From: Diphasiastrum complanatum
Lineage: Eukaryota > Streptophyta > Lycopodiopsida > Lycopodiales > Lycopodiaceae
NCBI GenBank assembly: GCA_029204225.1
Contig: CM055099.1
Span: 60,609,919 to 60,673,918, forward strand
Direction of reading: 5' to 3'
DNA length: 64,000 bases
Made by a program: the position numbers and the translations under genes. The notes beneath the pieces are model-generated. The model ran no database searches. It worked only from the letters and a program-made list of their open reading frames with translations, and was not told where the DNA came from. Positions 1 to 12,110 of the stretch are shown here, in pieces. How positions within the stretch are numbered: the first letter of the stretch is position 1; each line of letters begins with the position of its first letter.

Positions 1-154
1 CTGAAATTTGATTTCACAAATTGAAGAATATGATAGTGTGAAAAGTATCAAAGTGATATCGATTTGATATCATAAAAGATATCAAGTATTAGAACCCTGG
101 TATAACAGATCACTCTGATATCATGAAGGTACACTCTGATATTATATATTAGAG

Positions 155-165
155 CTCTGATACCA
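155..165 (-). other. Primer-binding site of a minus-strand LTR retrotransposon
   Basis: Read on the minus strand this is TGGTATCAGAG, the usual plant primer-binding site complementary to the 3' end of initiator-Met tRNA. It directly abuts the end (CTAACA on the minus strand) of the LTR at 166-608. The internal region of the element therefore runs leftwards and mostly lies outside the window; bases 1-154 show no recognisable coding. Confidence 0.65.
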
Positions 166-608
166 TGTTAGAAAGAGGTGATAGCATAACGACAAGTCAA
201 AGCTTGTGAACGACTTATCGAACACAGTAGAATGGAGCATGTTTTCTTAATGCATGACTACGCCTATCAATATTGAACAAAACATAATGACAAAGCGTCA
301 TGTTCAATCTTATAACTGAAATTGTTAGTACTACATTGATTACATAGCCAAACAATAAAGTATTGAGTTATCAGACAAAACAATATGAGATTTATCAGCT
401 ACAAATCAATCACAGAGATGCATACATTTTGACATAATACTAATGTTCAGCTATTTATACTAAGCAAAATTCGGTTGGTCCAGTAGGATAGCTAATTAGG
501 TCGTAGATCTTAATGGCCAATTGGCCATGAATGAGCTGGCATCCATCCAGTTAGTACTTCTTGAAAATTGAGCGGTTCCCAAGTATTTCTGCAGACTGTG
601 TAGAAACA
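166..608 (-). mobile_element. LTR of a minus-strand copia-like retrotransposon
   Basis: The inner edge is fixed by the adjoining primer-binding site. The outer edge is inferred from terminal TGTT/AACA symmetry, ending in GAAACA near 608, and is less certain. A TATA-like box in minus orientation lies near 455-465 (CTTAGTATAAATAGC on the minus strand), consistent with transcription toward the left edge. I cannot see the partner LTR, so this may be the 5' LTR of an element extending beyond the window. Confidence 0.5.
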
Positions 609-1068
609 TGCATAAAACTGCAGAACTGGATAATGTAGTGGATGAAGATTAAAACCAAATAGTTGATAATCAAGAGAATAATCCAACATTAAGCTTGTCC
701 ACGATGGAACTAATCTTGCTTTGGGAATCCATGTGGAAGTTAGTCTAGGTGATAGTGAAAACTATCAGTGACTTAAGAAAGCCTGGTGGTAAGGGACACC
801 AATTATCATTGGAGGCTTGACTGGACATGATGGTGTCAATAACTCCAATGCATGGAGGGGTGTAGTGACCCTATGGATGGGCAATTATGGCGTGTCGTCA
901 CTTATATGGGGTGTGTGTCAACCTTCAAAGCTGTCGAAGATCTCTGGGAGTTGTAATACTGAGTGCATGTCTTCACGTATGGATTTGACAAGTGGTTATC
1001 ACTAGCATAGAGTGGTTCTCAAGGACATACACAAGACCAACTTTCTCATAACTTCAAGCTTGTATGAA
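609..1068. other. No recognisable gene
   Basis: AT-rich sequence between the copia LTR and a gypsy relic. The short ORF at 817-1005 has no recognisable motif. This stretch is probably decayed upstream sequence of the gypsy relic. Confidence 0.4.
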
Positions 1069-1690
1069 TTTCTTGTTGTGCCTTTGGACTCATGAATGCC
1101 CTGGCCATGAAGGAAATGATGTTTTGCCCTTATAGGCAATTTGTTGGCATTTTTAATGATATCTTGGTATTCAGCGAAAAATTGAACAACAACACAAAGA
1201 ATACCTAGACATAGTCTTCAAGACCTTGACAAGAAACTCCTTTTGTATAGGGAAGAATTTCATTTATTGGAACACATTGTCTCCAAGAAAGGCATCCAAA
1301 TGGACCCCACAAAGGCAAGTGGCCAATTCCCAAAGATGCACATGAACTTGAGTCTTTTGCTTGGGTTAAGCTCTTACTATAGAAGGTTCATTAAGCACTT
1401 TGCTTATATCTCATTAGCCCTTCATGGCCCAACTAAAAAGGGTCAAATACCATCGAGGTGAAAAGGAACAAAATGCTTTTTGATACGAATTAACATGTAT
1501 TGATTACATGTCATGCTTGAAGGCCTTTCTAAGTTGATGTAGATGTGAGTCAATAATGTATAGGGGCAGTTTTGAATAGGAAGGAAGCAATTGCTTTTGT
1601 AAGTAGGAGAGTACAAGCGACAAGAAATTCACTATAAGCTCTTAGCATTACTTTCATGCACTTAAGTTATGAAAGCATTGGAATTGTTTT
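1069..1690 (+). pseudogene. Ty3/gypsy reverse transcriptase-RNase H relic
   Basis: Broken reading frames encode recognisable gypsy pol pieces in the right order. First comes the RT palm, with FGLMNAL and then a degraded FNDILVFSE in place of the usual F-x-DD-I-L-V-Y-S. Next is the RT thumb/connection (HIVSKKGIQMDP, then LLGLSSYYRRFIKHFA at 1243-1450). Last is an RNase H start (EVDVDAS, IGAVLNRKEAIAFVSRR) near 1520-1640. Stops and frameshifts lie between every block, so it cannot be functional. No LTRs could be assigned. Confidence 0.75.
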
Positions 1691-1981
1691 TTCGTTAAAC
1701 CCAACCATAAAAACTTAGCATAAACTTAGCACAAATTCTCACATTTAGTGATAACTAGATTTAAGATCACAATTGCATGTCTACTCACAAACTTGGAGCA
1801 TTTCTAATACTAAAGGATTGAAGTAATTCATATTTCCTTTCTTTTGTGATGCTCTTCTACTATTCTCCATGGCTGATAGACATCTCCCACCTTAGCATCT
1901 GGGGGTTACATTATCATGATCTAATATGTGCTGCAAAACCCAAAAAGAAATGGATTATTCAACACTCTCATCTTGCGTACT

Positions 1982-2073
1982 ATGGAATGGGCCGGGCACA
2001 GGCCATTCTGCCGAGCCTAAAAACTTTTGGAAAGCTGAACTGGGCAGAATGGCCTATGCCCGGCCCATTCCAT
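1982..2073. repeat. Long imperfect hairpin (MITE-like)
   Basis: Two arms of about 31 bases, starting ATGGAATGGGCCGGGCA on the left and matching the reverse complement of 2042-2073, are separated by about 29 bases. Only one or two mismatches are visible. GC-rich arms in AT-rich surroundings suggest a foldback or MITE-type insertion. Near-direct repeats of TGGATT-TTCAAC flank it at about 1951 and 2081. Confidence 0.6.
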
Positions 2074-2075
2074 TG

Positions 2076-2232
2076 CGTAATGGATTGTTCAACCTTTTTT
2101 ACACCAATTCTGACGCTGCCACGTGGTAGGCGCAGGCAGAATCAGCACAAATTAAAAAAAAAAAAAACAGGTGACTATTCTACTTTTTAATGAGTCAGAA
2201 AACTGGGCAGAATACTCACCAACAATCCATTA
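2076..2232. repeat. Small inverted-repeat element (MITE-like)
   Basis: TAATGGATTGTT at 2076-2087 is matched by the inverted AACAATCCATTA at 2221-2232. The inner bases also show partial symmetry. A size of about 157 bp with TA-rich ends fits a Tourist-like MITE, but no transposase or certain target duplication is visible. Confidence 0.4.
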
Positions 2233-3668
2233 AGTGGATGTCAACTCTCTTTGTGGATCTCAATTCTCTCTCCAGATGACTCTGCTAAAAAAACTTCAAA
2301 GTGGCTCATAGTACCTACATCTACTTTGTGATAAATTATGAACTCTCAAGGTAGGACATCAATCTAGCATGGTCTTTTTGCCTCTTTCATCACAGTATGT
2401 ACCGGTACTCCATTCATGGAATTGGAGTGAGAGATGAGACTGAATTTTCAGGGCTGAGGCTGACGGTAACTTGAGGAAGGAGGCTCCAATTGGTCTTCCA
2501 TCCCTCCAGCTCTTGATGCAACATACTTTTCAGAATCTGAACTTAGTGCATGAAGTCAAAGTTCCAACTAGATGCACAGTCCCTAACCAGAATTCCTCCT
2601 CATGATATAGTTCAGAAACGTCATAGGCTGGAATTTAAGATTTCAAAATTAGAATTTGGAACAAATTAGAATGATATGAGAGTTGAGATGGCATTCAGCA
2701 GTAAAAATCAAATCCGAGGGTTTGCTAGAAGGCTCTCATTGTACGGTCATTGCTATTCTCTACTAGCTTCTAGCTTATGCACATAGCAACATATATTTGA
2801 TATATAGTTGCTGTCTAGAAGTGCTGGGACTGCAAATGCTCTAATATGTGTCATGAGTGATTGTAAACAGCTACAACTCTTAATCAATCTACACAATAAT
2901 TTTGAAGAAATGGCAAGAACGCACGTTGAGTTTGTTTTCTAATCTGTCGTTGAAACTTCTTGATGTTGATTCTAACAAGGTTGAAAATCAATAAAGTATG
3001 CTTCAGCTGGCTTGTAATGTTGTGGAGCATCAGCCTAGTTAACATACACTAACCAAATTTACAGCTACAGGGGGTAACTTATCTCCGCTACCATTTAACT
3101 AACGTGTTATCTTGACATCCAAAGTTTCTTTGGTCTCAAGTTCGAGCCTCCCCTTGGAAACCAAGAAGCATTTAACTAACGTGACGGTACACAGTATATA
3201 GTAAGGTCGGCAAGGCGGGCTCTCTGCTTTATTTTTCTACTCCATATTCTCTTGGAGATCCTTAAGAGAGTTAAGACAGGTGGAACAACCAAGACCATTG
3301 ACCATATTCTAATGCATTATTACACTATGCTAGAAACTCAAGACTACATCTTGAGAAGCAATTCGCGCATATTGGAATTTTTTTTGCCATCTTACTCATT
3401 TTGCTATGTGCATAATTAGTCCTTTATCTGCTTGTTGACTTCCAGGTGGATTATCACCGTGGATAGTCAAGTCAGTCTCTTACATTTTAGAAAGCTCCAT
3501 GGCAACGAAGTAATGAAGTAAGAATCTATGCTGCAAATATATGTGGATTTATTTGACTATGCTGTAGCGGATGACAACTTATTGGCATGGTCTGCAGTCA
3601 ATGACAGATTCCTTGCCGAGTTCATTTTCTGATTAATTGACTGAGCTGTTTTCCACATGCGAGCATCT
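2233..3668. other. Intergenic, no gene recognised; SINE-like short repeat inside
   Basis: No coding sequence is recognised. A 15-base direct repeat (CATTTAACTAACGTG) at 3092-3106 and 3169-3183 brackets 62 bases. Those contain AGTTCGAGCCTCC, which resembles an RNA polymerase III B box. This could be a truncated tRNA-derived SINE with its target duplication, or a chance local duplication. Confidence 0.35.
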
Positions 3669-4650
3669 TCACAGGCTACAGCTTTCTGCAAACACTTGCC
3701 GTTTCAAGCTATCCAGCTGTGCTTCGGCTTGCGAGCGGCAAAATTCCTTAATAACTGGAGAAAAAGGCATTGTAGGAAGGGATGAAGTGCCATTATTTCG
3801 GGTTGTCTCTTTACAAACAATTTTGCTTTTGGATCCATCATAGAGGTCTGAACCTGATGAGCTGCCTACTACAGCTGAAGTTTGTGGTATATGTGTTGTG
3901 GGAAGACCCCTATTCAGATTGGCTGCTTGGATTGTTGTGTCTGTGCCTAGAGGAGAAACTTGACTGCCAGAAGAAAATATTTCTTTACAAGTGGCACCTT
4001 GTGGTGTCTTTGGCAATCTTTCATCTGTCTTTTGCCATCCTCCTGCAGGGAATTTAAGAAGTACTTGATAGAGCTTCCTGTGAGAGAGATGCGCCGGTCT
4101 TACGCATTCTACAGGTGCTAGGATGTGGCCGTCCTGCCTTATTTCAATAGAAGATAATGACGAACCTGAACATGGAGATGGTGGCAGCGAAGATTTTGTC
4201 AGTTTTTTCAAGTGTGAAGCCAGCAGGACAAGAGGAATGTTCACTAATGTTTGAACTGAACCTATCCACACTCTCACTCCAGTGGCACATGCGCGTCGCA
4301 TCTGTCCTACAAGCCACTTACTTTGATTACATCTCACCAGGACAAACTCGCCCACTTGATAACGAAATGCTCTGCCTTCGGTAGAGTTTGTGCTCACATT
4401 ATCCCCATCAAGATTTATATATAAAGGACTCACTGGAGCAGGCTGTGTACTACGTACAGGAGCTTGAGCTAGAGGGCATTTCTTCGGCAGAATTACAGGA
4501 GAACCATCAGAGCATTGTGGGGATGGGGGAAATCCATGTGTGCTTTGAGGTGACAATCCATCCTCAAAGGATTTTGTGCCCGACTCCGGTATTTCCAGCT
4601 GAAGCCTCGTCAAGTGCTTGTTTTGATGCATACGTGAATAGGTTTCCATG
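3669..4650 (-). CDS. Probable terminal exon of an unidentified plant protein
   Basis: An open reading frame on the minus strand runs about 327 codons from a good 3' splice acceptor (TTTGTCTCCAG ending at 4651 on the minus strand) to its stop. It can be extended upstream to an ATG at 4757, but the first part then reads like intron. The centre (about 4200-4370) reads VGEFVLVR...KWLVGQM...GVRVWIGSVQ, a beta-rich stretch that could be a small Tudor- or agenet-like barrel. The flanks are serine/proline-rich. I do not recognise the family. The length and the splice site argue for a real gene or a recently dead one. Upstream exons were not found. Confidence 0.45.
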
Positions 4651-4757
4651 AGCCTCTGGAGACAAAAATAAAGATCAATAACACTGCTCAGAAAGGTAGC
4701 CAAGAACTTATTCTGACCTTTTTTCATCTCCATCTTCACATGGACCGTTCTTTTCAC

Positions 4758-7700
4758 TTACAGAAGCGCGTGCAATGAGCTTGAAAGCCTCAATTAAACC
4801 ACCAAATTCAGAAGTAGCAGGCAATGAACACGATAGGAGAATACAGTTGTACACAACGAACGTGTGCCACTTGAACTCCTTACAAGCTACTTATATGTAA
4901 TTGGTTCAATATGATGTATTTTCATGTACATTAATGCAACAAGTTGAAAAAAAAAAAGATTTTCAGGCTTAAGCGTCATCAAATCAGTTAAATTCCAGTT
5001 ATCATGGTGCTTTTATTAGGGCAACGTTGATATATATTACATGCTCACATCATTTGCCAGCATTCAGCTGTAGATATTAGCTTTCTGGAATGGTTGAGTT
5101 TTGAAATTCGAGAGCACCTTCCCATTAGGCATAGCCGTCTAGTTAGAAAGGTAATTAAAACCCAGGATCCAGAGACTATCTGGTGGCAATGACAGTTTTT
5201 AATCTCTTGAAAATTAAAGCAGCTAAATTGCCACTCAACAGCCGAGTGAACATATTCTGACTTTTAATATACTTCGGCTCAATTCTTACAAATTGACAAC
5301 TACAATTCACAACTAAGTCTCACCAAGATTTTAAAACATGCCATGAAAGCCACGCAATCTGAGAAGACCTCTCATTGACTCAATTGCCACTGTAAAAAAT
5401 GTGAAGCATCGGAAATAAACGATGAGTAATGGGACATATCACTCGATTCTGTGACCCATAAAGTGCTATCAACATACTGAAATCTTTGTTTTGAACTTTG
5501 TATTCCGAAGTGAATCATACAATACAAAAACCCCCAGTCATGAGCCCACAAAATTGTATGCCCAATTCACAATAAACAAGTAGAAATGAGAAGACTACAA
5601 TAGCAAGAGAGGGCCTGTGCAGGGTTTTTAGGACAAAATGCAAGAATGATCAGCATTCCTCAATCATCTTACCAGATATGTGGCAGCCTTGAGATAGTTA
5701 GAATATGTCAGCAGAATAGTCCTCTGATTCCTTTGTGCAAGCTTCCTCATTAAAAACTAACCGCACCATAAGGCATACATTCTGTATTTGATGATAAGCA
5801 AGCTTGTTTTGCTCCCAGATCATACATACTTTTCCAATTGCCCCCCCCCCCCCAAACACATAGCAACAGACAGGCAGTTGCATTCCCCAAATCAGAGAAG
5901 TGAATCAAGAGCAAATAGTTGGAAAAGTAGGAAAATGTGGAAGAAATTGGATGATGATTTTGGAATGTGGCAGTGGAAGAAAGGACAAACTGGTAAAGAT
6001 GGCGACCGTTATTATTACTTAAAAACGAATGCCATTTGGCACAGCAAAACATTCCTGCCACATATTCGTCATGCTACTTTTTGGTCCCAAGGGAGAGTGT
6101 GGGTGGACCCCCACGAGTTTTATGTCCTACTTGCTTTTACTAAGAGGGTGAAGTTAAGTCATAGACCCACGCATTCGATGATTCAAAAGCATCCATCCAA
6201 AATCATAATTCACGATGAAATATTTTAAACTCTTTTGGAGTGTCGGTGGATGAGGATGAGGGTGCAATTTCTTTTAGTGATGATGCGTCTTAAGCACTAA
6301 TATGTGCTTTCTTAATTTTGTCGCGATGTAAGCTATCGTGATAATTCTCTCAAAGGTGCCATGTTTTTTTTTTAGGTGAGTTTGAGTTGAATGATGCATT
6401 TTTTGTTTCCCAATTTTTATAAATTACAAAAAATCATCGCCGTGCCCACCACCCCCCCTTTTCGGCTTGCCATTTTTTTTTCTCTTTTCCAATTTTGAAC
6501 ATGTATAACTTTGTTTAAAAGGAATTCTGATTTGTAGTCATTTTTATTCCCAATAGTTTAAACGCTACTTCAAGTTTGAGCATACACATGTACAATTCCA
6601 CTTTCCGAAATATTTCAAAATGGCTTATTATTTTATAAATAAGCTTACGTGCAATTGAACACCTTTGCATTTTGTATCCATAAAACTACAATGTTAGGCC
6701 GGTCCCCCTCAAAACTGGCAAATCTAGCATGATCAAAATCATGTAGGGTGGGTCCCCCTCAAAACTGTGTTTAGATCTCAAATAGATGAGATTGGCAAGC
6801 TTTAAACCGAGTTTTTGGATCAAACAAGCAAAATATGGATCAAACCAAAAGTGTTTAACCAGGCTAGGTACCCTATCTACCTTCATTAAAAGGCTATAGC
6901 TTTTTATTGGCTCATCCAAATGGCATGAAACAAATTGCATAAAAAACTAGACTTTTTTTAGCTTTCCATCAAGCTATCAAGCATAGATTTTGGATCTAAC
7001 TTGAAGAAGAACTCATCAACCAAAGTTGGCTGACCCTAACACGTCTCTGAGCACTGGAATCTGTACAATACCAGATCATGTCCAATCAATGTCCTATTGA
7101 CCCTTCTTGATCCAAAAATTTTTAAGATGGCTAGGAAAATGCAACTAGGTGTGAGAGATTTCAACTAGTTTAGTCAAAATTTGCTACATTTGTCTATATG
7201 GCATTTGAGCCCAATTTCATATTAGACTTAGAGTTTGACTTTTTAAAGTTGTATTAGTCTAAAAGAATTTGAATAAATACTTTTGAAAAGTGTGGGAAAG
7301 TGTAGAAAACGAGTTTTGGAGGGATTCAATTTGATTAGTAGAAACATTGAATCTAGTCATAATAATAGTAAGGTTTTCATTATAAAGGGAAAACCAAAGT
7401 TTGAATTTAGGTTTGAACCTGCTATAAAAGGTTGTAACTCATGGAAAAAGAGATCACACACTCTCTTTCTTATCTCATTCATGCTTATACATGGTTCTCT
7501 TGGGTTCTACTATCCATTGGTGCACTATACTTGTAATATCTTGCAATTCTATGGGTAGAATGCTTATTAAATGCTATTTTCAGATCCACACATGTGAAAT
7601 ACAGTAGCTTACTGTTATTGTATGAACAACAACATTATTTTATGTTTTGGTTCATGTTTGATCAAGATCTATTAGAGTTTGCTTCTCATTCTTAGAGTAG

Positions 7701-9832
7701 ATGTTGATTTTTCTACATTGGCAAGATTGGTGAGTTGTTGTCTTTCTAACCCAAGATCATTATAAGGTCAGTTAGTACTCATTTTAAAGTTATTTGAAAG
7801 AAGAAAATTACACGTCATCATTTATAGAAATAATACAAAAAATCCACATCATCATTTTTTAAATGATGACATGGCATTTTTCATATCTCTCTAGCCACTT
7901 AAGTATGCTCATTTGCCCATTCGGGTGTCTTCTTTGCCACGTGACCCTTTGCCATATATCGTGCCTATCTCTTTCTCTCTCTATCACGCATTATTTGTCT
8001 CCCTCCATATCTATGTGTCTCCCTCTGGATCGATCGATTGCGCTGGTTCTTTCTGTGTAATAAAAAAGATTATGTCTCAACGACTTCTCTGGAAAGCTTC
8101 AGCGGACGTCTAGACTTGTGTCTCACATGACCTCAAAATGTTTACTGCAATGCTCCCTAAATTTTCTTGCGAGCTATGAGTGTCGATCGTGTGGGAAGCG
8201 CGAGAATAGTTAAAGCGATGTAAAAATTTAAATAGCTGATTTTGTATAGGAATGGTGAATACTGAGCAACGAGTGAAGATCATAGGGGACGCAAGAGAAA
8301 AGGATCGTCAGTCTCTCACTCTTCTGCTGCAACCAAAGCTTGCAAGGGAAAGGCATTATGGCAAGCCTCTGTCTATGACTTCGATTCTGTGGTGCAATCT
8401 CAGTCGGCTTCCTATGCCTACCAACTGGGTTGAAGTTTCCTAATGGTGACGAATTGGCTTCGACTTTTGCTACGCTTGAGGGCACCGAAGCAAATGATAT
8501 AGCTTTATCTTGCATTATAATCTTGCATTCTATACTGCATCTTAACCAGCAGTTGCATCAATCCTTGTGAGCTAAGTTAGATTGAACTAGAGCTATTACT
8601 TTATGCGATCATGTGCAGTGATAGTATGCCTAATCTCTGCAGTAATTTGTTAGGGCGTTCAATTCTTGCTGAGACCAAGCTTGTCACTCAACCACATTGC
8701 AATGATCAAGCGCCAGTTTGTGAAGCTAAAAGATTCGACCGTTATGTTGAAATGCTTACGAAGTTAATTACATGTAATTTGTACCTTCTGTAGCTGATCC
8801 AACTGAGATGTTATTGAAGCGCACGATTGGCAGAGCCAATGAATCGCGGCTCCACAACAACAAATTTTCTTTTGGAGTATAAGCAATACTTCGCTGCACA
8901 CTTGATGCCCACCACTTTAATGAGGGAGGTTTATACTGGCTGTACTGCTGAGGGGATGAGAAGGTACTTCGTGGAATTGTATGACATGCCTTCACTCACG
9001 CCCTGCAGGTCCAGCTGCACTGGGATATTAAGTGACTTTAGATGTGCTGCAGGACCGATTCCGCTGAGAATCAGTAGCTATGGGGTTCCTAGTGCACCTG
9101 TTGATAATATTACCTAGCTCCCTTCCATGCTTTTGAGAGTTGTAGTGTGCTCAACTCCTTGTGAGCCTTTGTAAATGCTCCGTAGGCACAAGGCCTATTC
9201 CTTGGAAGTGAGAAACAGAAAATGTTTTAGAGTAAAAAAACTAATGAAGTAAAAATAAGATAATAGCTTCTCATTAGAGACAATTACAACTAACACTAGA
9301 AAACTGGCAAGATACACATGGAGACAATTACATATCGGGAAGAAATCTAAAGTGAGAATAATGATGAAAGGAGATATTGTTAAGATGATGAAATCTTAAA
9401 GACTGAATGCTCAAAGTCTCAAAAGTTATATCTACATACTAAAGAGAAAGTTTCGCGGGAAGTAGAATTTTGAATCTAGTAATAAGTAGATAGACAAAAC
9501 ATTAATATTTCGGATTGGCCCACCTGTCATGGTGGGCCGCGTGCTCTGGGTCCCAGTGCCCAAAGTCCTGGGCACTCTCACACATGGGAGGTGAAGGGCT
9601 AGTTTGATATTATATGGTTGAGTGAAAAAATCCCAGCACTCGTTATGGGATATATTTCACTCAGCCATGTGGCACTCCTGGAGCAGAGAATTGGGAAGCG
9701 AATCTCGGGAGCTGCGCTCGGGGAACCAATGCCCGAGAGCGGGCCGTTGAGAGCAGGTGGCGGGCTCAAGGCCTTAATCAGGGAGGGTCACCAGCAGGTT
9801 ACCGAAAGCAAGGAGGCGCGGCAGGGGGTGGG
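4758..9832. other. Intergenic, no gene recognised
   Basis: AT-rich sequence with short random ORFs only. A run of 13 C lies at 5841-5853. A 17-base motif (GGTCCCCCTCAAAACTG) is repeated at about 6700 and 6750. At 9517-9575 three perfect dyads occur within 60 bases: GGCCCACC/GGTGGGCC, CTGGG/CCCAG and GTGCCCA/TGGGCAC. The ORFs at 5788-6228, 8827-9117 and 9618-9866 show no motif I can name. Confidence 0.4.
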
Positions 9833-10443
9833 TGTTGGAAGTATTTCTAGTGAGTGTGGTGGCTAGATCTACTTACGGGTGTAGTATAGGGATGTAGAGA
9901 TTCATTCACATTTTAAGTTTCTACAATAAGCTTCAAAACAAATATGGACAGGAATCAAAGCACTAAGGCTTACCCAACATCGTCGTTGAAGAGAGCTTCG
10001 GGAAAACTATCTTTTGAGAGTTCGGGGTTTACGGTGGGTTGAAGACGGAAAGAGAAGCATTGGTGCACGGTTTCTAGTTTATAGAGGTTGCCAAGCTCAG
10101 CAGAGGGATTATTAGCCTGTGCATAGCATCAGACAGGAAAAAATTTGGTGAAAAATTGACAATTTTGAAGCCAGTTGAAAATTGCAACCGAGTTTGGAGT
10201 TACGATTTTTTATACATAACTGGTGATTTCTTCGCTGTATGTGCACCGTTTTGGATGTCGTAAGGACGGGAAGGAAACTAATTACATTGTCAGCCAACCA
10301 TGGAGAGATTTTGAGGTTTATGTCAGAGATTTGTCTCCAGACAGTTAACCTAGCAGATTTGCGTAAAAGGTGAAAAAAGCTACTTTGTCAAGTTGAGCTA
10401 AAATCACCGTTCTCCACGGAATTTCATGATTAAACACTCTACA
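9833..10443 (+). mobile_element. Putative 5' LTR of the host copia element
   Basis: The boundaries are inferred, not proven. The stretch starts TGTTGG and ends CTCTACA, has TG...CA ends, contains a TATA-like TTTATAGAGG near 10078, and lies four bases before a primer-binding-site-like sequence. No matching 3' LTR was found, so this depends on position alone. Confidence 0.3.
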
Positions 10444-10447
10444 GACT

Positions 10448-10462
10448 TGGTATCAGTAGGGC
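10448..10462 (+). other. Putative primer-binding site of the host copia element
   Basis: TGGTATCAGTAGGGC resembles the initiator-Met tRNA complement TGGTATCAGAGC with a few differences. It lies about 0.8 kb before the gag start, a plausible leader length for a copia element. The leader at 10463-11237 has no recognised coding. Confidence 0.35.
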
Positions 10463-11237
10463 TACTCTGCTCCAGGCCTCAGATTGTGCTCAAATTGATC
10501 CAAAAACAAAATTGATCAAGCAAAAACCAGTTTGGGGAGGCGCGGCCGTAGACAAAGAGGAGCGTGGAGCTCACGCGCAATGAACAGGACAACAACTTAG
10601 TGTTTTGAAGTGTCCAGCGGCTTCAAAAGTGTAGTTCGACGCACCGATGCAAGGAAGTCCACAACATCATCTTCACAATGATTGACGGACAGGATTAATT
10701 GCATCTGGACCACAGAATTGAAACTTATAATTGGATTTAACTAAAGTCGGCCCTGAAGAATTGAAGTGTATTTTGGCCTTCAACTTCATTAAAAATTTTC
10801 ATACTGAAACTGGAGTTGGGTCCCTTCACAAGTGAAGAGTGAAGTTTCTTGAAGGTGAAGAAACAGTTCAAAAACAAAGAAAATCCCTATTTTTGGTTCC
10901 TTTGCCCGTTTTGACCCAAACGAAAGGCTATAACCTCCAAACGAAGGGCACCCGGACTGTACCTGCAAGTACAATATAGAAAACAGAGTGATTGTAGTGG
11001 AAAAAGTGTTCGGAGTGCGTCAAAAGTGATTTCACCATTCCACTGGGCACATAGTTGGGAGTTGACGATTGAGTGCATTTCGGAAAGCGACGCCGATTTG
11101 GCTTTCAAATTGGTGGGAAAGCGACGAGTGACATGGTAAGGGAAAAAAGTGCAGGTCATTATTTTCAACTTCTAACATCATAGTTGTCCTCGACATACTG
11201 CTTTTAGCCTACGGCAGAAGTTTCAAGCAGTTTTGCG

Positions 11238-12110
11238 ATGGCAAACATGGGAGAGTCCATTTTGAGTGAAAGTAGCAAATTGGACGGGATTTCCAACTAT
11301 GCAGTGTGGAAATTCAAAATGAAAAACGTATTGATGGAGAAAGACGTGTGGGAAGTTGTTGCAGGTGATGAGAGAAGGTCGTCAAATGAAGCGGATATCA
11401 AAGTGTTCGACAAAAAGATGAGGAAAGCTTTGACCTTCATTAACTTGTCAGTGAAGGATCCCATCATTACCCACATTTGTGATGCTGTTACACCCAGACA
11501 GACATGGGATGTGCTAAAGGAGCAGTTCGAGATGTCAAATCTGTCTAGAATCATGTTTCTGAAGTCAAAGCTGAATAGTTCCCGAATGGAACAAGGAGAG
11601 CACATTCAGACGTACATGACCAGAATCAAGACAATGAGGTATGAACTACATTCTATTGGTGAGCGCATACGTGATGTGGAGTTGGTGCACAATGCATTAT
11701 GCGGCATTGCAGAACCCTATCAAATGTTTGTGAGCGGAATAGCATCAAGAGAACGATTGCCAACCTTTGACGAGCTCACAAGAATCTTGATGCAAGAAGA
11801 GCAACGACGAGAAATGGTGAAAGCTAGACGTCAAAATACTGACGATCAAGCACTTGCGACATGCCAAAAACAAGGCAAGGGCAAGGGCAAGAAGAAGTCT
11901 AAACAACAATTTTCCAAGACTCAAGAGGATGAGGGATCTTCCAGTAAGACCAAGAAGAAAGGCAAGTGCTTCCATTGTGGTAAAAAGGGCCATTGGAAGA
12001 TTGAATGTCGCAAATTCCTGGCGGAACAAGGCAAGGGGAAACCAAAGCAAGCAGGTAACTTTGTCGATGAGGGTGAGATTGAAGACTCTAGCATTTTTAT
12101 TTCTGCATAG
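11238..12110 (+). CDS. gag: Ty1/copia Gag (290 aa)
   Basis: This is the nucleocapsid protein of a copia retrotransposon. The N-terminal part (KLDGISNYAVWKFKMKNVL) and the middle part belong to the plant copia Gag family (UBN2-type). A zinc knuckle of form C-x2-C-x4-H-x4-C lies at residues 244-257 (C244, C247, H252, C257), preceded by a lysine-rich linker. The frame is intact and ends at a single TAG (12108-12110). Beyond the stop the same frame continues directly into the protease (D-S-G-A-T), which normally belongs to one uninterrupted copia polyprotein. The amber is thus either one disabling mutation or, less likely, a readthrough site. Confidence 0.85.
   Translation: MANMGESILSESSKLDGISNYAVWKFKMKNVLMEKDVWEVVAGDERRSSNEADIKVFDKKMRKALTFINLSVKDPIITHICDAVTPRQTWDVLKEQFEMSNLSRIMFLKSKLNSSRMEQGEHIQTYMTRIKTMRYELHSIGERIRDVELVHNALCGIAEPYQMFVSGIASRERLPTFDELTRILMQEEQRREMVKARRQNTDDQALATCQKQGKGKGKKKSKQQFSKTQEDEGSSSKTKKKGKCFHCGKKGHWKIECRKFLAEQGKGKPKQAGNFVDEGEIEDSSIFISA

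Noticed and set aside
5788-6228. 146-aa plus-strand ORF spanning a poly-C run
   Set aside because: No recognisable domain; it depends on a homopolymer-containing stretch and has no splice or codon-bias support.
8827-9117. 96-aa plus-strand ORF as a small gene
   Set aside because: No motif, no neighbouring exon structure, and length within chance expectation.
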